In this document: positions 47,460-61,752 of the stretch, in pieces | Numbering within the stretch: the stretch's first letter is position 1 | How the letters are laid out: the number at the start of each line of letters is the position of its first letter | Assembly: GCA_014647935.1 (NCBI GenBank) | Contig: BMQD01000001.1 | Span: 620,001 to 684,000 of the forward strand | DNA length: 64,000 bases | Direction: 5' to 3' | Origin: Planomonospora parontospora | GTDB taxonomy: Bacteria; Actinomycetota; Actinomycetes; Streptosporangiales; Streptosporangiaceae | Translations under genes and position numbers: made by a program | The notes under the pieces: model-generated | The model's input: only the letters and a program-made list of their open reading frames with translations | Databases searched by the model: none | Told to the model about the DNA's origin: nothing

Positions 47460-48707
47460 TCAGCCGACCGGTCCCAGCAGGACGGGGAGCTCCCGGTAGT
47501 CGTTGCCGATGAAGGACGGCTGCGGAGACAGTGACGTGCGCTCACCCGCCAGGCGCAGGCAGGGGAAGCGCTCGAACAGGGCGGGCAGGGCGACGCGGGC
47601 TTCCAGCCGGGCCAGCGGAGCGCCCAGGCAGTAGTGGATGCCGTAGCCGAACGCCAGGTGCTGGCGGTCGGTCCGGTCGATGTCGAACCGGTCCGGTTCG
47701 GGGTTGGCCTCCGGGTCGCGGCCGTGCGCGCCGAACGCGATCAGGACCAGATCGCCCGCGCGCAGGGTGACGCCTTCGCCGAGGTCGATGTCGGCGGTGG
47801 CGTACCTCAGGGGCAGGTGCATGATCGGCGGATGCTTGCGGAGCGTCTCCTCGACGACGTCGTCCCAGCGGTCCGGGTCGCCGAGCGCGACGGCCAGCTG
47901 GCCGGGATGGGAGAGCAGCTCGACGACCGCGTGGTCGATCAGCGCGACCGCGGTCTCCGACCCCGCTCCGATCATCAGGATCAGGGTGCTGACCAGTTCG
48001 GCCTCGCTGAGCCGGTCGCCGTCCTCCTGCTGCGCCGCGAGCAGGAGGCTGGTCATGTCGTCGCCGGGAGCGGCGCGCTTGGCCGTGATGAGGGCGTGCA
48101 TGGCGGCGAACAGATCGTCGCGGGTACGGCCGGCCTGCTCGGGGGAGGCGCTGGTGTCCAGGATGGCGTCGATGACCCGGAGCATGCCGGGGCGCTGGTC
48201 GTCCGGGACGCCGAACAGGTCGCAGATCACCCGGGTGGGCACCGGGTAGGAGAAGGCGGTGCGCAGGTCGACCGGCCGGTCCGGCGCGTCGGTCCGCAGC
48301 TTCTCCAGGGCGTCGAGCAGACCGGTGACGATCGTTTCGACGGCGGGGCGCATGGCGTCGATCCGGCGGGCCGTGAACGCCCGGGCGACCAGGTCCTTGA
48401 GCCGCTTGTGGTCGGCGCCGTCCGAGGTGAACATGCTGACCACGTCGACCCAGGCGGTCAGCCAGGGGTGGGCCCCGGGCCGGTAGCCGGGCCAGCTCGC
48501 CCGCGCGTCCTTGGAGACGTGCGGGTGGACCAGGAGCCGCTTGGCGACGTCGCCCCTGCTGACGGACCAGGCGACGAGGCCGCCGGGCATCTCGACGCGT
48601 ACGGCGGGCCCGCCGGCGCGCAGGTGTTCGGCCTGCTCGTACAGGAGCCGGCCGGTCGTGTCGAGCACGGCCGGGGTGCCGGCGGGGGTACCGGTGCTGG
48701 TGGTCAT
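47460..48707 (-). CDS. Cytochrome P450, CYP154-like
   Basis: A 415-residue P450 with all canonical motifs: I-helix MIGAGSETAVALI, K-helix EETLRKHPP (ExxR), and the heme loop AFGYGIHYCLGAPLARLEA. PRGEs such as VSKDARASWPGYRPG and the general sequence resemble the CYP154 family, which is often encoded next to CYP157 members in conservons. The substrate is unknown. ATG 48707 overlaps the stop of the preceding P450 (48704), so it ends the conservon operon. Confidence 0.9.
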   Translation of the reverse strand: MTTSTGTPAGTPAVLDTTGRLLYEQAEHLRAGGPAVRVEMPGGLVAWSVSRGDVAKRLLVHPHVSKDARASWPGYRPGAHPWLTAWVDVVSMFTSDGADHKRLKDLVARAFTARRIDAMRPAVETIVTGLLDALEKLRTDAPDRPVDLRTAFSYPVPTRVICDLFGVPDDQRPGMLRVIDAILDTSASPEQAGRTRDDLFAAMHALITAKRAAPGDDMTSLLLAAQQEDGDRLSEAELVSTLILMIGAGSETAVALIDHAVVELLSHPGQLAVALGDPDRWDDVVEETLRKHPPIMHLPLRYATADIDLGEGVTLRAGDLVLIAFGAHGRDPEANPEPDRFDIDRTDRQHLAFGYGIHYCLGAPLARLEARVALPALFERFPCLRLAGERTSLSPQPSFIGNDYRELPVLLGPVG

Positions 48708-49933
48708 GTGGAACCTCCGGGGGGTGAGGCGGTGAGGGCGTCGGCCGGTTGCGGACGGAAACGAACGCCCAGGGCGGCGGGGCACTGGTGGAAGGGACCG
48801 TGCCGGTTGGGGACGCCGGCGTCGGTGAGCTCCAGGTCCCAGAGCCGGTCGAGGAGCGTCTCGATGGCGGTCTGGGCGATGACGGCGGCATGGCTGTCGG
48901 CCGGGCAGCGGTGCGGACCGGCCGACCAGGCCAGGTGGGAGCGGTTGTCGTGGCCGAGACCCGGCGGCAGCTGCGGGTCGGTGCCGGTGGCGGCGTGACT
49001 GATGAGGATGGGCACGCCGGGCGGGATGGGGACGCCGTGCAGCATCGTGGCGCGCCGGGCGAAGTGCACGGCGAAGTTGGCCATCGGCGAGCGGGTCCAC
49101 AGCACCTGCTCCATGGCGCGGCGTACGGTGACCGCGCCGCCGGTCAGGTCGCCGGCGTAGGCGTCGTCCTCCAACAGCAGCCGCAGGCCGGAGGCGATCC
49201 AGGCGGCCGTGGGGATGACGCCGGCGCCGACGAAGCAGAACAGCTGCTGGAGGATCTCCTCGGGGGCGAGCCCGGCGGGGTGGGCGAGCATCCAGGAGGT
49301 GAAGTCCCGCCCCGGCGTGGTCTTCTTCATCTCGATGAGCTCGGCCAGGCACCGGGCGAAGTCGGCCGCGGCCTGCATCGCCTCCGGGCCGGCGCTGATC
49401 AGGCCCTGGGAGCCGGCGACCATGCGGCCGACCATCGGGGCGGGACAGCCGAGGATGTCGGTGAAGACCAGCAGCGGTATCGTGTCGGCGAACTCGGTCA
49501 TCAGGTCGGCCCGGCCGGCCGGGGCGAAGCGGGAGATGAGCCCGAGCGAGTGGCGCTGGGTGCTCTCCCTGAGTTCGTGCAGGTCGATGCGGGCCGCGCA
49601 GTCCTCGATCGCTCCCCGGAGCCGTTCGTGCTCCCGGCCGTCGGCGTAGAGCAGGTTCGGCCGGTAGGCCATGATCGCCAGGACCGGGCTGTCGGGCGGG
49701 ACCTGCCCGCTGTGCAGCGCGGCCCAGGAGCGGCTGTCCTTGCTGTAGGTGGCGGTGTCGTTGAGCAGCGTGACCGCGGCGCGGTGGCTGGTGACGACCA
49801 GCGCGTACACGGCGGGGGCGATCTCGGCCCACGCGACGGGGCCGTGCGCGCGCAGGGCGGCGTAGGCGTCCTGCGGCCGGGCGGCGAAGTCCTCGCCGAA
49901 CAGCTGGGGGATGGGGGCCGGGTGCTGGGTCAT
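48704..49933 (-). CDS. cvnE: Cytochrome P450, CYP157-like, without ExxR motif (conservon CvnE)
   Basis: A 409-residue P450-like protein. The heme ligand is present (WSAGPHRCPADSHAAVIAQ), but the K-helix reads RRAMEQVLWTRSP, i.e. EQVLW where ExxLR is expected. This is the hallmark of the CYP157 family, in which the otherwise invariant ExxR is missing. The I-helix (FVGAGVIPTAAW) also lacks the usual acidic residue before Thr. It is coupled to cvnD (ATGA at 49930) as in Streptomyces conservons. Catalytic activity is uncertain. Confidence 0.9.
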   Translation of the reverse strand: MTQHPAPIPQLFGEDFAARPQDAYAALRAHGPVAWAEIAPAVYALVVTSHRAAVTLLNDTATYSKDSRSWAALHSGQVPPDSPVLAIMAYRPNLLYADGREHERLRGAIEDCAARIDLHELRESTQRHSLGLISRFAPAGRADLMTEFADTIPLLVFTDILGCPAPMVGRMVAGSQGLISAGPEAMQAAADFARCLAELIEMKKTTPGRDFTSWMLAHPAGLAPEEILQQLFCFVGAGVIPTAAWIASGLRLLLEDDAYAGDLTGGAVTVRRAMEQVLWTRSPMANFAVHFARRATMLHGVPIPPGVPILISHAATGTDPQLPPGLGHDNRSHLAWSAGPHRCPADSHAAVIAQTAIETLLDRLWDLELTDAGVPNRHGPFHQCPAALGVRFRPQPADALTASPPGGST

Positions 49934-50526
49934 CGGGCGGGCTCCGGGCGGGGACGGCTGAGGATGTCGGTGACGAGGGAGATCAGCCCCTGCTTGGCCG
50001 AGTCGCGCGTGCGGGCGTCCAGCCACACCAGAGGCCTGTCGTCGGCCATGGTGAGCGCGTCGCGCAGGGCGGCGTCGTCGTAGCGGGGTGCGCCGTCGAA
50101 GTGGTTGACGGCGACGGTGTACGGCAGGCGGGCGGACTCCAGCAGGTCGATCGAGTCGAAGCTCTCGTCGATCCGCCGCGTGTCGACCAGGACCAGTCCG
50201 CCCAGGGCGCCTTCCATCAGCGAGTGGACCATGCGGTGGAAGCGCGGCTGGCCGGGGGCCCCGAAGAGGTAGAGCACGATGTCGTCGGCCAGGGTGACCC
50301 GGCCGAAGTCCATGGCGACGGTGGTGGTGACCTTGCCCCGCAGGCCGCCGAGGTCGTCGACGAGTTCCCCCGCGCGGGTCATCCGCTCCTCGGTGCGCAT
50401 CGGCCGGATCTCCGAGACGGTCCCCACGAAGGTGGTCTTGCCGACCGCGAACGGGCCGAGGACGAGCACCTTCACCGAACGGGCCCGGTCCGGGACGTAG
50501 CGGCGGTCAGAGCTGCTGGAGTCCAT
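49930..50526 (-). CDS. cvnD: Conservon GTPase CvnD
   Basis: A 198-residue Ras-like/MglA-related GTPase. The P-loop is VLVLGPFAVGKTTFVG, followed by TTTVAMDFGRVTL, LYLFGAPGQPRFHRM (switch II) and VAVNHFDGAP, with NHFD at the NKxD position as in this family. In conservons it works with CvnA-C as a membrane-associated switch resembling a G-protein-coupled receptor system. It overlaps the end of cvnC by 20 bases. Confidence 0.93.
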   Translation of the reverse strand: MDSSSSDRRYVPDRARSVKVLVLGPFAVGKTTFVGTVSEIRPMRTEERMTRAGELVDDLGGLRGKVTTTVAMDFGRVTLADDIVLYLFGAPGQPRFHRMVHSLMEGALGGLVLVDTRRIDESFDSIDLLESARLPYTVAVNHFDGAPRYDDAALRDALTMADDRPLVWLDARTRDSAKQGLISLVTDILSRPRPEPAR

Positions 50527-50866
50527 GCAGAACCCTTCTCAGGAAGTCCTCGTCGTGCTGGTCGGCGGTGGCGGTGAAGGGCGCGCGGGCGACCAGGTGC
50601 CCGCTGTCCACCAGACCGGAGACGATCACCTTGGTGACCGCGCCGGGAAGCCGGAGGTGGTGCGCCACCTCCGAGACCGACAGCACCCCGGGCAGGCACA
50701 GCTCCATCACCCGGCGGGCCTGCGCCTGCAGGCCCGCCAGCGGCGGCTTGGCGTCGGCGATGAGCAGGGTGGCCTCGTCCAGGCTGGTCCGCGACGGGGT
50801 GGCGCGGCCGCCGGTGGCGGTGTAGGAGCGCACCACGCCGTTCCTCCGGTGCCCGCGCGGGCTCAT
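50507..50866 (-). CDS. cvnC: Conservon protein CvnC (DUF742)
   Basis: A 119-residue DUF742 protein: VVRSYTATGGRATPSRTSLDEATLLIA, then a winged-helix-like part ARRVMELCLPGVLSVSEVAHHLRLPGAVTKVIVSGLVDSGHLVARAP and DEDFLRRVLHGL. It is invariably placed between the roadblock and GTPase genes in conservons. ATG 50866 overlaps the cvnB stop. Confidence 0.93.
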   Translation of the reverse strand: MSPRGHRRNGVVRSYTATGGRATPSRTSLDEATLLIADAKPPLAGLQAQARRVMELCLPGVLSVSEVAHHLRLPGAVTKVIVSGLVDSGHLVARAPFTATADQHDEDFLRRVLHGLQQL

Positions 50867-51297
50867 GCGCCGCCGCTTCGCTCGCGGGCCGCCAGCACCG
50901 GGCGCAGCCCGGCGATCATCTTCAGGGTGGCGGTGATGGCGAGCGCGACCTCCTGGCTCATCGAGCCGCCGCGTACCGCCACGCCGAGGCCGGTGCGCTC
51001 GCCGGCGGCGAACAGCAGGACGGTGAAGTCCTTCAGGTCGCTGACCACGTGCCGCATGGGCAGCGGGGCTCCGCGGTCGGGCAGGCCGCAGAACGCGGTG
51101 AAGTCCCCCTGCAGCGACTTGACCCCGCACAGGGCGGCCGCCGCGCGGTCGGCGTCGTCCCTGGCCAGGCCGTCGGAGGCGGCCAGCACCAGCCCGTCGG
51201 TGCTGAACAGCAGGGCGTTGACGACGCCGGGCTCCTCGGTCAGCCTGTTCAGGACCCAGGCCATGTCGGTGGAGTCGGCGGTGTGCTGGTCGCTCAT
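50863..51297 (-). CDS. cvnB: Conservon roadblock/LC7 protein CvnB
   Basis: A 144-residue roadblock/LC7 (MglB-like) protein: MAWVLNRLTEEPGVVNALLFSTDGLVLAASDGLARDDADRAAAAL and GLGVAVRGGSMSQEVALAITATLKMI. It probably regulates the nucleotide state of CvnD. ATG 51297 overlaps the cvnA stop; much longer readings of this frame run through cvnA and are not real. Confidence 0.93.
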   Translation of the reverse strand: MSDQHTADSTDMAWVLNRLTEEPGVVNALLFSTDGLVLAASDGLARDDADRAAAALCGVKSLQGDFTAFCGLPDRGAPLPMRHVVSDLKDFTVLLFAAGERTGLGVAVRGGSMSQEVALAITATLKMIAGLRPVLAARERSGGA

Positions 51298-52799
51298 GTC
51301 CGGGAACGTCCTCCAGGGTCGGTGTCGCTGTCGCCGTAGCCTTCGCTGAGCGCACGGCGCATCTGCTCGAAGCCCTCGGCCAGTGCGGCGGGATCGCCGC
51401 TGTCGGTGAGGGCCTCCTGGCTCGGGAGCGAGGGCCGGGGCGTCGCCCCGGGGTCTCTGGGCTGCCGCTTGGGCAGCCCCAGCGCGGTCGTGAGCGGTGC
51501 GGCCGCCTCGGCGGGGCCGGTGGGTTCGGTGAGCTCGGCGGCCACCGGCCCGGTCTGCCCGGAGGCGGCCTCGGCGGCGGGAGGGTCCGGGGGCGCGCCG
51601 CCGGGCAGGGCGGGAGCGTCGGAGCCCCCGGCGGGCGGTACGGCGGGGGCCTCCCGGGAGGCGGGCCGGGTCCCGGCCTGCGCGGCGGACCGGCTCATGA
51701 GGCCGTCGGGCACCACGAGCACGGCCTTGACGCCGCCACCGGCCGAGGGGGCGCTCACGTCGACGCGGAACCCGTAGTCGCGGGTGAGCCGCCCGATGAC
51801 GGCGAACCCGAGCTTGCGCTCGTCCTCCAGGGTGGTGACGTCGAAGACCGCGCGGTGCGAGAGCAGCCGCTCGGCGGCGGTCCGCTGGAAGTGGTTCATG
51901 CCCAGGCCGGTGTCCTCCACCACGATGCGGTAGCCGGCCTGCACCCGCTGCACGTAGACGCTCACCGGGTCGCTGGAGTAGTCGGTCGCGTTGGCCAGCA
52001 GCTCGGTCAGGGCGACGACGATCGGCTCGACCACCCGGCCCTCGACGAACAGCTCGCCGACCTCCGGCAGGTAGGTGTGGTCGACGCGGTCGTAGGGGCC
52101 GATGCGGCCGCGGGCGCTCTCCACGATCTCGCGGAAGGTGCAGTCGGCCCGCTGCGTCCCCGGCCACGAACCGGTCAGGATGCGCAGGCGCTGGACCGTG
52201 TGCAGGCTCCGGGTCGCGACGTGGTCGATGTCGATGAGGCTCTGGTGGTAGGCGCTCGCGGCCGGATGCCTGTCCAGCTCCTCGTCGATCTTGATCTGCA
52301 GCCGGGTCAGGAAGGCCTGCGCCTCGTCGGCCATGCCGCGGACACCGGCGCGGGCCGCCCGGCCGACGCCGGCCCGGGCGCTCTGCAGCGCCTCGCGCAC
52401 CAGGTCCTCGACCGCCTGGTGGAGCTCCTCGAACGAGGTGCCCTTCAGCAGGGGGTGCAGGAGGCCGGGAACGACCACGTCCGAGCCGGACCGGGTCTCG
52501 GCGTCCAGCAGCGCCGGGAGCCGCTGCCCCACCAGGTGCCGGGTCTCCTCCAGCGCGGTCTGGTACCACTCGGCGTTGACGGTGATCTGCCGGCGCAGCT
52601 CCTCGGTGTCCTGCGCGAAGAGCAGCTGCGCCTTCTCCAGGTCCCGTGCCGCCTCGATCCTGGCCTTGACCACCTCGTCCTCGGCGGCGTGCCGCGCCCG
52701 GACGGCGGCGTTCCTGCCCCGGGTCCGCACGGCCAGGGCCCCGCAGGCGGCGGCCAGCCCGCCGCTCAGCAGCACCTCCGCCACGACGTGTTCGATCAT
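51294..52799 (-). CDS. cvnA: Conservon sensor ATPase CvnA
   Basis: A 501-residue protein. A short hydrophobic N-terminus (VVAEVLLSGGLAAACGALAV) precedes long helices (RRQITVNAEWYQTALEETRHLV). Then comes a histidine-kinase-like part: DIDHVATRSLHTVQRLRILTG, N box VALTELLANATDYSSDP, and VVEDTGLGMNHFQ. The C-terminal ~120 residues are Pro/Ala-rich and disordered. CvnA proteins resemble nitrate/sulfate sensor kinases but lack a partner response regulator, acting with CvnB-D instead. It heads the six-gene operon. Confidence 0.93.
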   Translation of the reverse strand: MIEHVVAEVLLSGGLAAACGALAVRTRGRNAAVRARHAAEDEVVKARIEAARDLEKAQLLFAQDTEELRRQITVNAEWYQTALEETRHLVGQRLPALLDAETRSGSDVVVPGLLHPLLKGTSFEELHQAVEDLVREALQSARAGVGRAARAGVRGMADEAQAFLTRLQIKIDEELDRHPAASAYHQSLIDIDHVATRSLHTVQRLRILTGSWPGTQRADCTFREIVESARGRIGPYDRVDHTYLPEVGELFVEGRVVEPIVVALTELLANATDYSSDPVSVYVQRVQAGYRIVVEDTGLGMNHFQRTAAERLLSHRAVFDVTTLEDERKLGFAVIGRLTRDYGFRVDVSAPSAGGGVKAVLVVPDGLMSRSAAQAGTRPASREAPAVPPAGGSDAPALPGGAPPDPPAAEAASGQTGPVAAELTEPTGPAEAAAPLTTALGLPKRQPRDPGATPRPSLPSQEALTDSGDPAALAEGFEQMRRALSEGYGDSDTDPGGRSRT

Positions 52800-53654
52800 G
52801 AGAGTCCTTGAGCTGGGGGGCAGGGCACGTGCCGGAGTCGGGGCCTGCCGGAGGGCGGGGCCGAATCCCCGGTCGCGGGGCGACGCGCGACTGCGGATGC
52901 CCCCGAACCGATTCGACCAGTGGCCTTGTCAATTCCGAACGCGACTCGATAATGGAATCGACGATAAACGCTAGCACGCTGTCATGTGATTCTCCACCGC
53001 TTGTCATATGTCTCGACCGGCCTTATGCGCTCTTGCTCGGAGTGCCATTCCGTGTGCGCCGACGGCGGCGCGTCATGTGCGGTTGCGGGGCGGGCGCCGG
53101 TTTTGCGCATGGTCCGACCGCGGCCGCTCAGTGTGTGATTGCGTCACCCCTGTGTGATTGTTTCACCACTGTGTGAATGAATGCCTGGTCAGGCGAGTGG
53201 AGAAGGGATTCACGGCCACCCGGGCGGATGCCGGCGAGGTGTTCCTCCGGCGCCATGCGAGAAATATTCACTTTTCCAGGGTGTGCCGGGGTCCGTTTTG
53301 GCCGTCGGATGCGCTGAATGGCGGTGGATGGGTTCGGACGCGTCCACCGCCGTGTTCAGCCCCGCTTCTCGCTGAATCGACGGCTGCTTTTCCCCGGGAA
53401 ACCCCCGTGGTGCGGGCGACTTCCGGGACGGGAAACACCGGAGAGGGAACGGTGCTTCCGGGGATCCGCGGGACGACGGGCCCGAAGGAGACGACGCACC
53501 CGCCGGGTGGAGGTGCGGGGCCCCACCCGGCGGTTCCAAGTCCGCTGCCTCCGGATCCCAAGTCGTCCGCAATCGTCCCCAAGTCTCCCGCAATGCCGGG
53601 CTGGCAACGTGACAGAAGACGCAAGAAGGAACGAAAGATATACAAGGGGATCAG
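52800..53654. promoter_or_regulatory. Long divergent intergenic region between cvnA and the polyketide synthase
   Basis: An 855-base gap with lower GC than its neighbours from about 52915 to 53300. It contains a TTGACA on the minus strand (52932-52927) that may belong to the cvnA promoter, two TGTCATrTG copies (52982, 53004), and the 19-bp repeats at 53133. An open frame from 53158 overlapping the synthase start has no coding character that I can defend. Confidence 0.4.
53133..53178 (+). repeat. Three 19-bp direct repeats, each with GTGA-N5-TCAC symmetry
   Basis: GTGTGATT occurs at 53133 and 53152, and the variant GTGTGAAT at 53171, a strict 19-base period. The first two units continue as GCGTCACCCCT and GTTTCACCACT, giving the CRP/FNR-like dyads GTGA-TTGCG-TCAC and GTGA-TTGTT-TCAC. 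They lie ~480 bases upstream of the synthase start and ~330 from cvnA. Confidence 0.6.
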
Positions 53655-59148
<5,494 letters not shown>

Positions 59149-59247
59149 ACCTCCCGCGCCCCCGACGGCCGGGCCCGGCCCGCCGGGCGCCGCGAAGGTG
59201 TCCGCCGGGCCGGGGAGCACGGCGACCCCCGGGTGCGCTCCGCCGGG

Positions 59248-59883
59248 TCAGGCCACGTACTGCGGGTAGCCGTAGCCGACGACCTCGGCCTTGGGGCGAA
59301 CGCGCCGCTCGACCTTGCCGTTGCCGGTGTTGCCCTCGATCGTGGTGATCGTGCCGTCGCCGTTGTCCTCCTCGACCAGGCCGACGTGGTCGATGCCGTA
59401 CAGGCTGTCGCCCCGCTTCCAGTCGAAGAAGACGACCGCGCCCGGGGTGGCCTTCCCGCCCCAGCGGTCGTTGGCCTCGAACCACTGGGCGTAGGTGACG
59501 GTGTAGGCGTCCCAGCCGACGGTGGGCCGGATCCCGGCCTGCTCGCCGACCCAGGAGACGAACATCGCGCACCAGGGGGCGTTGGCGTAGGCCCTGACGT
59601 TCCCGCCGTCGCGCTCGACGGTCTCCCGTGCGCGCTGGGACTCCATGTACCACCTGTGGAACTTGGTGCCGCCGCCCCGGTCGTTCTCCTCCACGCCGAT
59701 CTGGCCCTCGGCGATCCTCAGCAGGTCCTGCGCGGTCACGCCGGGCGCCTTCGCGGCGGTGGCGGAGGGGGCCGGGCCGGTCGCCAGGGCGCCCGCGGCC
59801 AGGGCCACCCCGCCGGCGAGGCTCGTACCCAGGACGGCGGCCACGACACGGGTACGGGTGGTGAACCGGGCGAGGGAGATCAT
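59248..59883 (-). CDS. Secreted CHAP-domain protein
   Basis: A 211-residue protein with a signal peptide (TRTRVVAAVLGTSLAGGVALAAGALA). The mature part begins with LLRIAEGQIGVEEND and has a CHAP-type fold: ANAPWCAMFVSWVGEQAGI contains the catalytic Cys, and GIDHVGLVEEDNGDGTITTIEGNT the His and Asn/Glu. CHAP proteins cleave peptide bonds in peptidoglycan. ATG 59883 starts a good signal peptide but has no clear ribosome site. Confidence 0.85.
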   Translation of the reverse strand: MISLARFTTRTRVVAAVLGTSLAGGVALAAGALATGPAPSATAAKAPGVTAQDLLRIAEGQIGVEENDRGGGTKFHRWYMESQRARETVERDGGNVRAYANAPWCAMFVSWVGEQAGIRPTVGWDAYTVTYAQWFEANDRWGGKATPGAVVFFDWKRGDSLYGIDHVGLVEEDNGDGTITTIEGNTGNGKVERRVRPKAEVVGYGYPQYVA

Positions 59884-60204
59884 GGAGGAGGGAGTCCGTT
59901 CGTCGCGGGCGGGACGGTCCCGGCCCGGCTGCGAGGCTCGGCCGCCGGGCCGGCGCGGCCGGGAACCGGCCGCCTTCCTCCATTGGGCCCGCGCGACGTA
60001 GCGGGAGCGGAGCGGAAAAGGTGTCGTACGGTTGCCCGCGACGGAAAGGCTCACCCGCTCTTTCCGGCCTCCCGGCCTTCCCGGCCTCCCGGCCTTCCCG
60101 GCCTCCCGGTCTTCCCGGTCTTCCCGGCCTCCCGGGGGCCGGGCGGACCGGGCGCCCCCTCCCGCGTCCCCTCCTGAGCGGGCGGCCCCCCTCCGCGGTG
60201 GCCG
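59884..60204. repeat. Intergenic region with pyrimidine-rich tandem repeats
   Basis: A 321-base gap without a gene. From about 60064 to 60138 the plus strand consists of imperfect 17-base units (CCTCCCGGCCTTCCCGG), about four copies. The rest presumably includes the promoter of the CHAP gene. Confidence 0.6.
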
Positions 60205-61164
60205 TCAGCCGACGCGGAGCACCAGCTTGCCCCGGGTCCGGCCCTCGGCGAGGCGCTTGTGCGCCTCGCCCGCCCGCTCCAGCGGGAAGACCTCCTCCAC
60301 CTCGACCCGGACCCGGCCGTCGTCGATCAGCTCCGCGATGCGGGCCAGCGCGGCGCCGTCGGGCTCGACGAGGAACGCGCTCGCCCGCAGGCCGCGCTCC
60401 TCCGCCCGCCGGGCCAGCTCGGGGGAGACGCCGGAGGGCACCGCGAGGAGCAGGCCGCCGGGGACCAGGACGTCCAGGGAACGCGTGCTGGTGGCGTCGT
60501 GTCCGTCACCGACCAGGTCGACGACCACGTCGACGTCCTTGACGGTCTCCTCGAACCGGGCGGAGGTGTAGTCGACGAGCTCGTCGGCGCCGAGCCCGCG
60601 CAGCCACTCGTGCTTGCCGGAGCGGGCGGTGCCGATCACGTGCGCGCCGAGGTGCTTGGCGAACTGGACCGCGAAGTGCCCGACGCCGCCCGCCGCCGCG
60701 TGCACGAGCACGCGCCGGCCCGGCCGGATCCCGGCGGCGTCCACCAGGGCCTGCCACGCGGTCAGCGCGGCCAGCGGCACGGCGGCGGCCTCGTCGTGGC
60801 TCACCGAGCGGGGCTTGCGGGCGAACTGCCGGGAGGGGGCGGTCACGTACTCGGCGAAGGCGCCGGCCTGGCGGGGGAACCACGGCATGCCGTACACCTC
60901 GTCCCCCGGCCGCAGGTTGTGCACCCCGAACCCGACCTCCTCCACGACCCCGGAGACGTCCCAGCCGAGGACGAAGGGGGGTTCGCCCAGCACCCCGGCC
61001 ATGCCCCCGCCCTCGCGGGTCTTGACGTCGACCGGGTTGAGCCCCGCGGACACCACGCGCACCAGGACCTCGGTGGGCAGCGGTTCGGGCCGCGGCAGGT
61101 CCACGGTGCGCAGGACCTCGGGACCGCCGAAGGCGTCCTGGCTGACAGCGCGCATGAGCGCCAT
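60205..61164 (-). CDS. NADP-dependent quinone oxidoreductase-like protein (MDR family)
   Basis: A 319-residue zinc-free medium-chain dehydrogenase/reductase. The N-terminal part has GLNPVDVKTREGG and FVLGWDVSGVVEEVG, the coenzyme domain has RVLVHAAAGGVGHFAVQFAKHLGAHVIGTA, and PLERAGEAHKRLAEGRTRGKLVLRV closes the protein. Quinones or enones are likely substrates. Two Met codons (61164, 61155) could start it. It is divergent from an HxlR-type regulator, a common pair for redox-stress responses. Confidence 0.9.
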   Translation of the reverse strand: MALMRAVSQDAFGGPEVLRTVDLPRPEPLPTEVLVRVVSAGLNPVDVKTREGGGMAGVLGEPPFVLGWDVSGVVEEVGFGVHNLRPGDEVYGMPWFPRQAGAFAEYVTAPSRQFARKPRSVSHDEAAAVPLAALTAWQALVDAAGIRPGRRVLVHAAAGGVGHFAVQFAKHLGAHVIGTARSGKHEWLRGLGADELVDYTSARFEETVKDVDVVVDLVGDGHDATSTRSLDVLVPGGLLLAVPSGVSPELARRAEERGLRASAFLVEPDGAALARIAELIDDGRVRVEVEEVFPLERAGEAHKRLAEGRTRGKLVLRVG

Positions 61165-61241
61165 GTTCTTCTCCTCGCGGAAGGGGATTGCGACGCCGGC
61201 GACGCTATCCTGAAGACCCTAGTAACCATCAAGGGCTTCTA

Positions 61242-61256
61242 CTTCCCTTTGGGAAG
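61242..61256. promoter_or_regulatory. Inverted repeat in the HxlR/oxidoreductase divergent region
   Basis: CTTCCC-TTT-GGGAAG. It lies 26 bases before the regulator start, next to AGTAACC (61221), which resembles half-sites of HxlR-family operators. Likely regulator binding region. Confidence 0.4.
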
Positions 61257-61281
61257 CATACAGCGAGAGGGAGGGCCGGCC

Positions 61282-61644
61282 ATGTCCATGGCGTGCGCCA
61301 CGGGCCGTCACGACAAGCACGACGTCTACGCCGCCCAGTGTCCCTGCCGCGGCGTGCTCGATCTGCTGGCGAGCAAGTGGACGGCGCTGGTGATCGGCGC
61401 GCTGGAGGAGGGGCCGCAGCGCTTCGGCGAGCTGCAGCGACGGCTGGAGGGCGTCAGCCCCAAGGTCCTCACCCAGACCCTGCGCCGGCTGGAGGAGTCC
61501 GGGTTCGTGGACCGCACGGTCTACCCGGCCGTCCCGCTGCACGTGGAGTACGAACTGACCGACCTGGGCTTCGGCGTCGCCGAACCGCTGGCCGCGCTGC
61601 GCGGCTGGGTCGAGCGCAACCTGGACGACATCCACCGGGTCTGA
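61282..61644 (+). CDS. HxlR-family transcriptional regulator
   Basis: A 120-residue winged-helix regulator: CPCRGVLDLLASKWTALVIGALEEGPQRFGELQRRLEGVSPKVLTQTLRRLEESGFVDRTVYPAVPLHVEYELTDLG is the HxlR signature, with the sensor-type Cys residues in QCPCRG near the N-terminus. Members often sense aldehydes or quinones through this Cys. GAGAGGGAGGG precedes ATG 61282. It probably controls the divergent oxidoreductase. Confidence 0.92.
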   Translation: MSMACATGRHDKHDVYAAQCPCRGVLDLLASKWTALVIGALEEGPQRFGELQRRLEGVSPKVLTQTLRRLEESGFVDRTVYPAVPLHVEYELTDLGFGVAEPLAALRGWVERNLDDIHRV

Positions 61645-61752
61645 CCCGCCCGCGCGAGCAGGGCGCGAGGGCCGCCGTCGGGTAAGTCCGCCTTACCGCG
61701 TGTCCACGGCAGTCGCACCGCGGAGCAAGCCGGTGCGTGAAGCGGAGGACGC

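Noticed and set aside
60064-60138. CRISPR-like array
   Set aside because: Units are contiguous 17-base pyrimidine-rich repeats without unique spacers.
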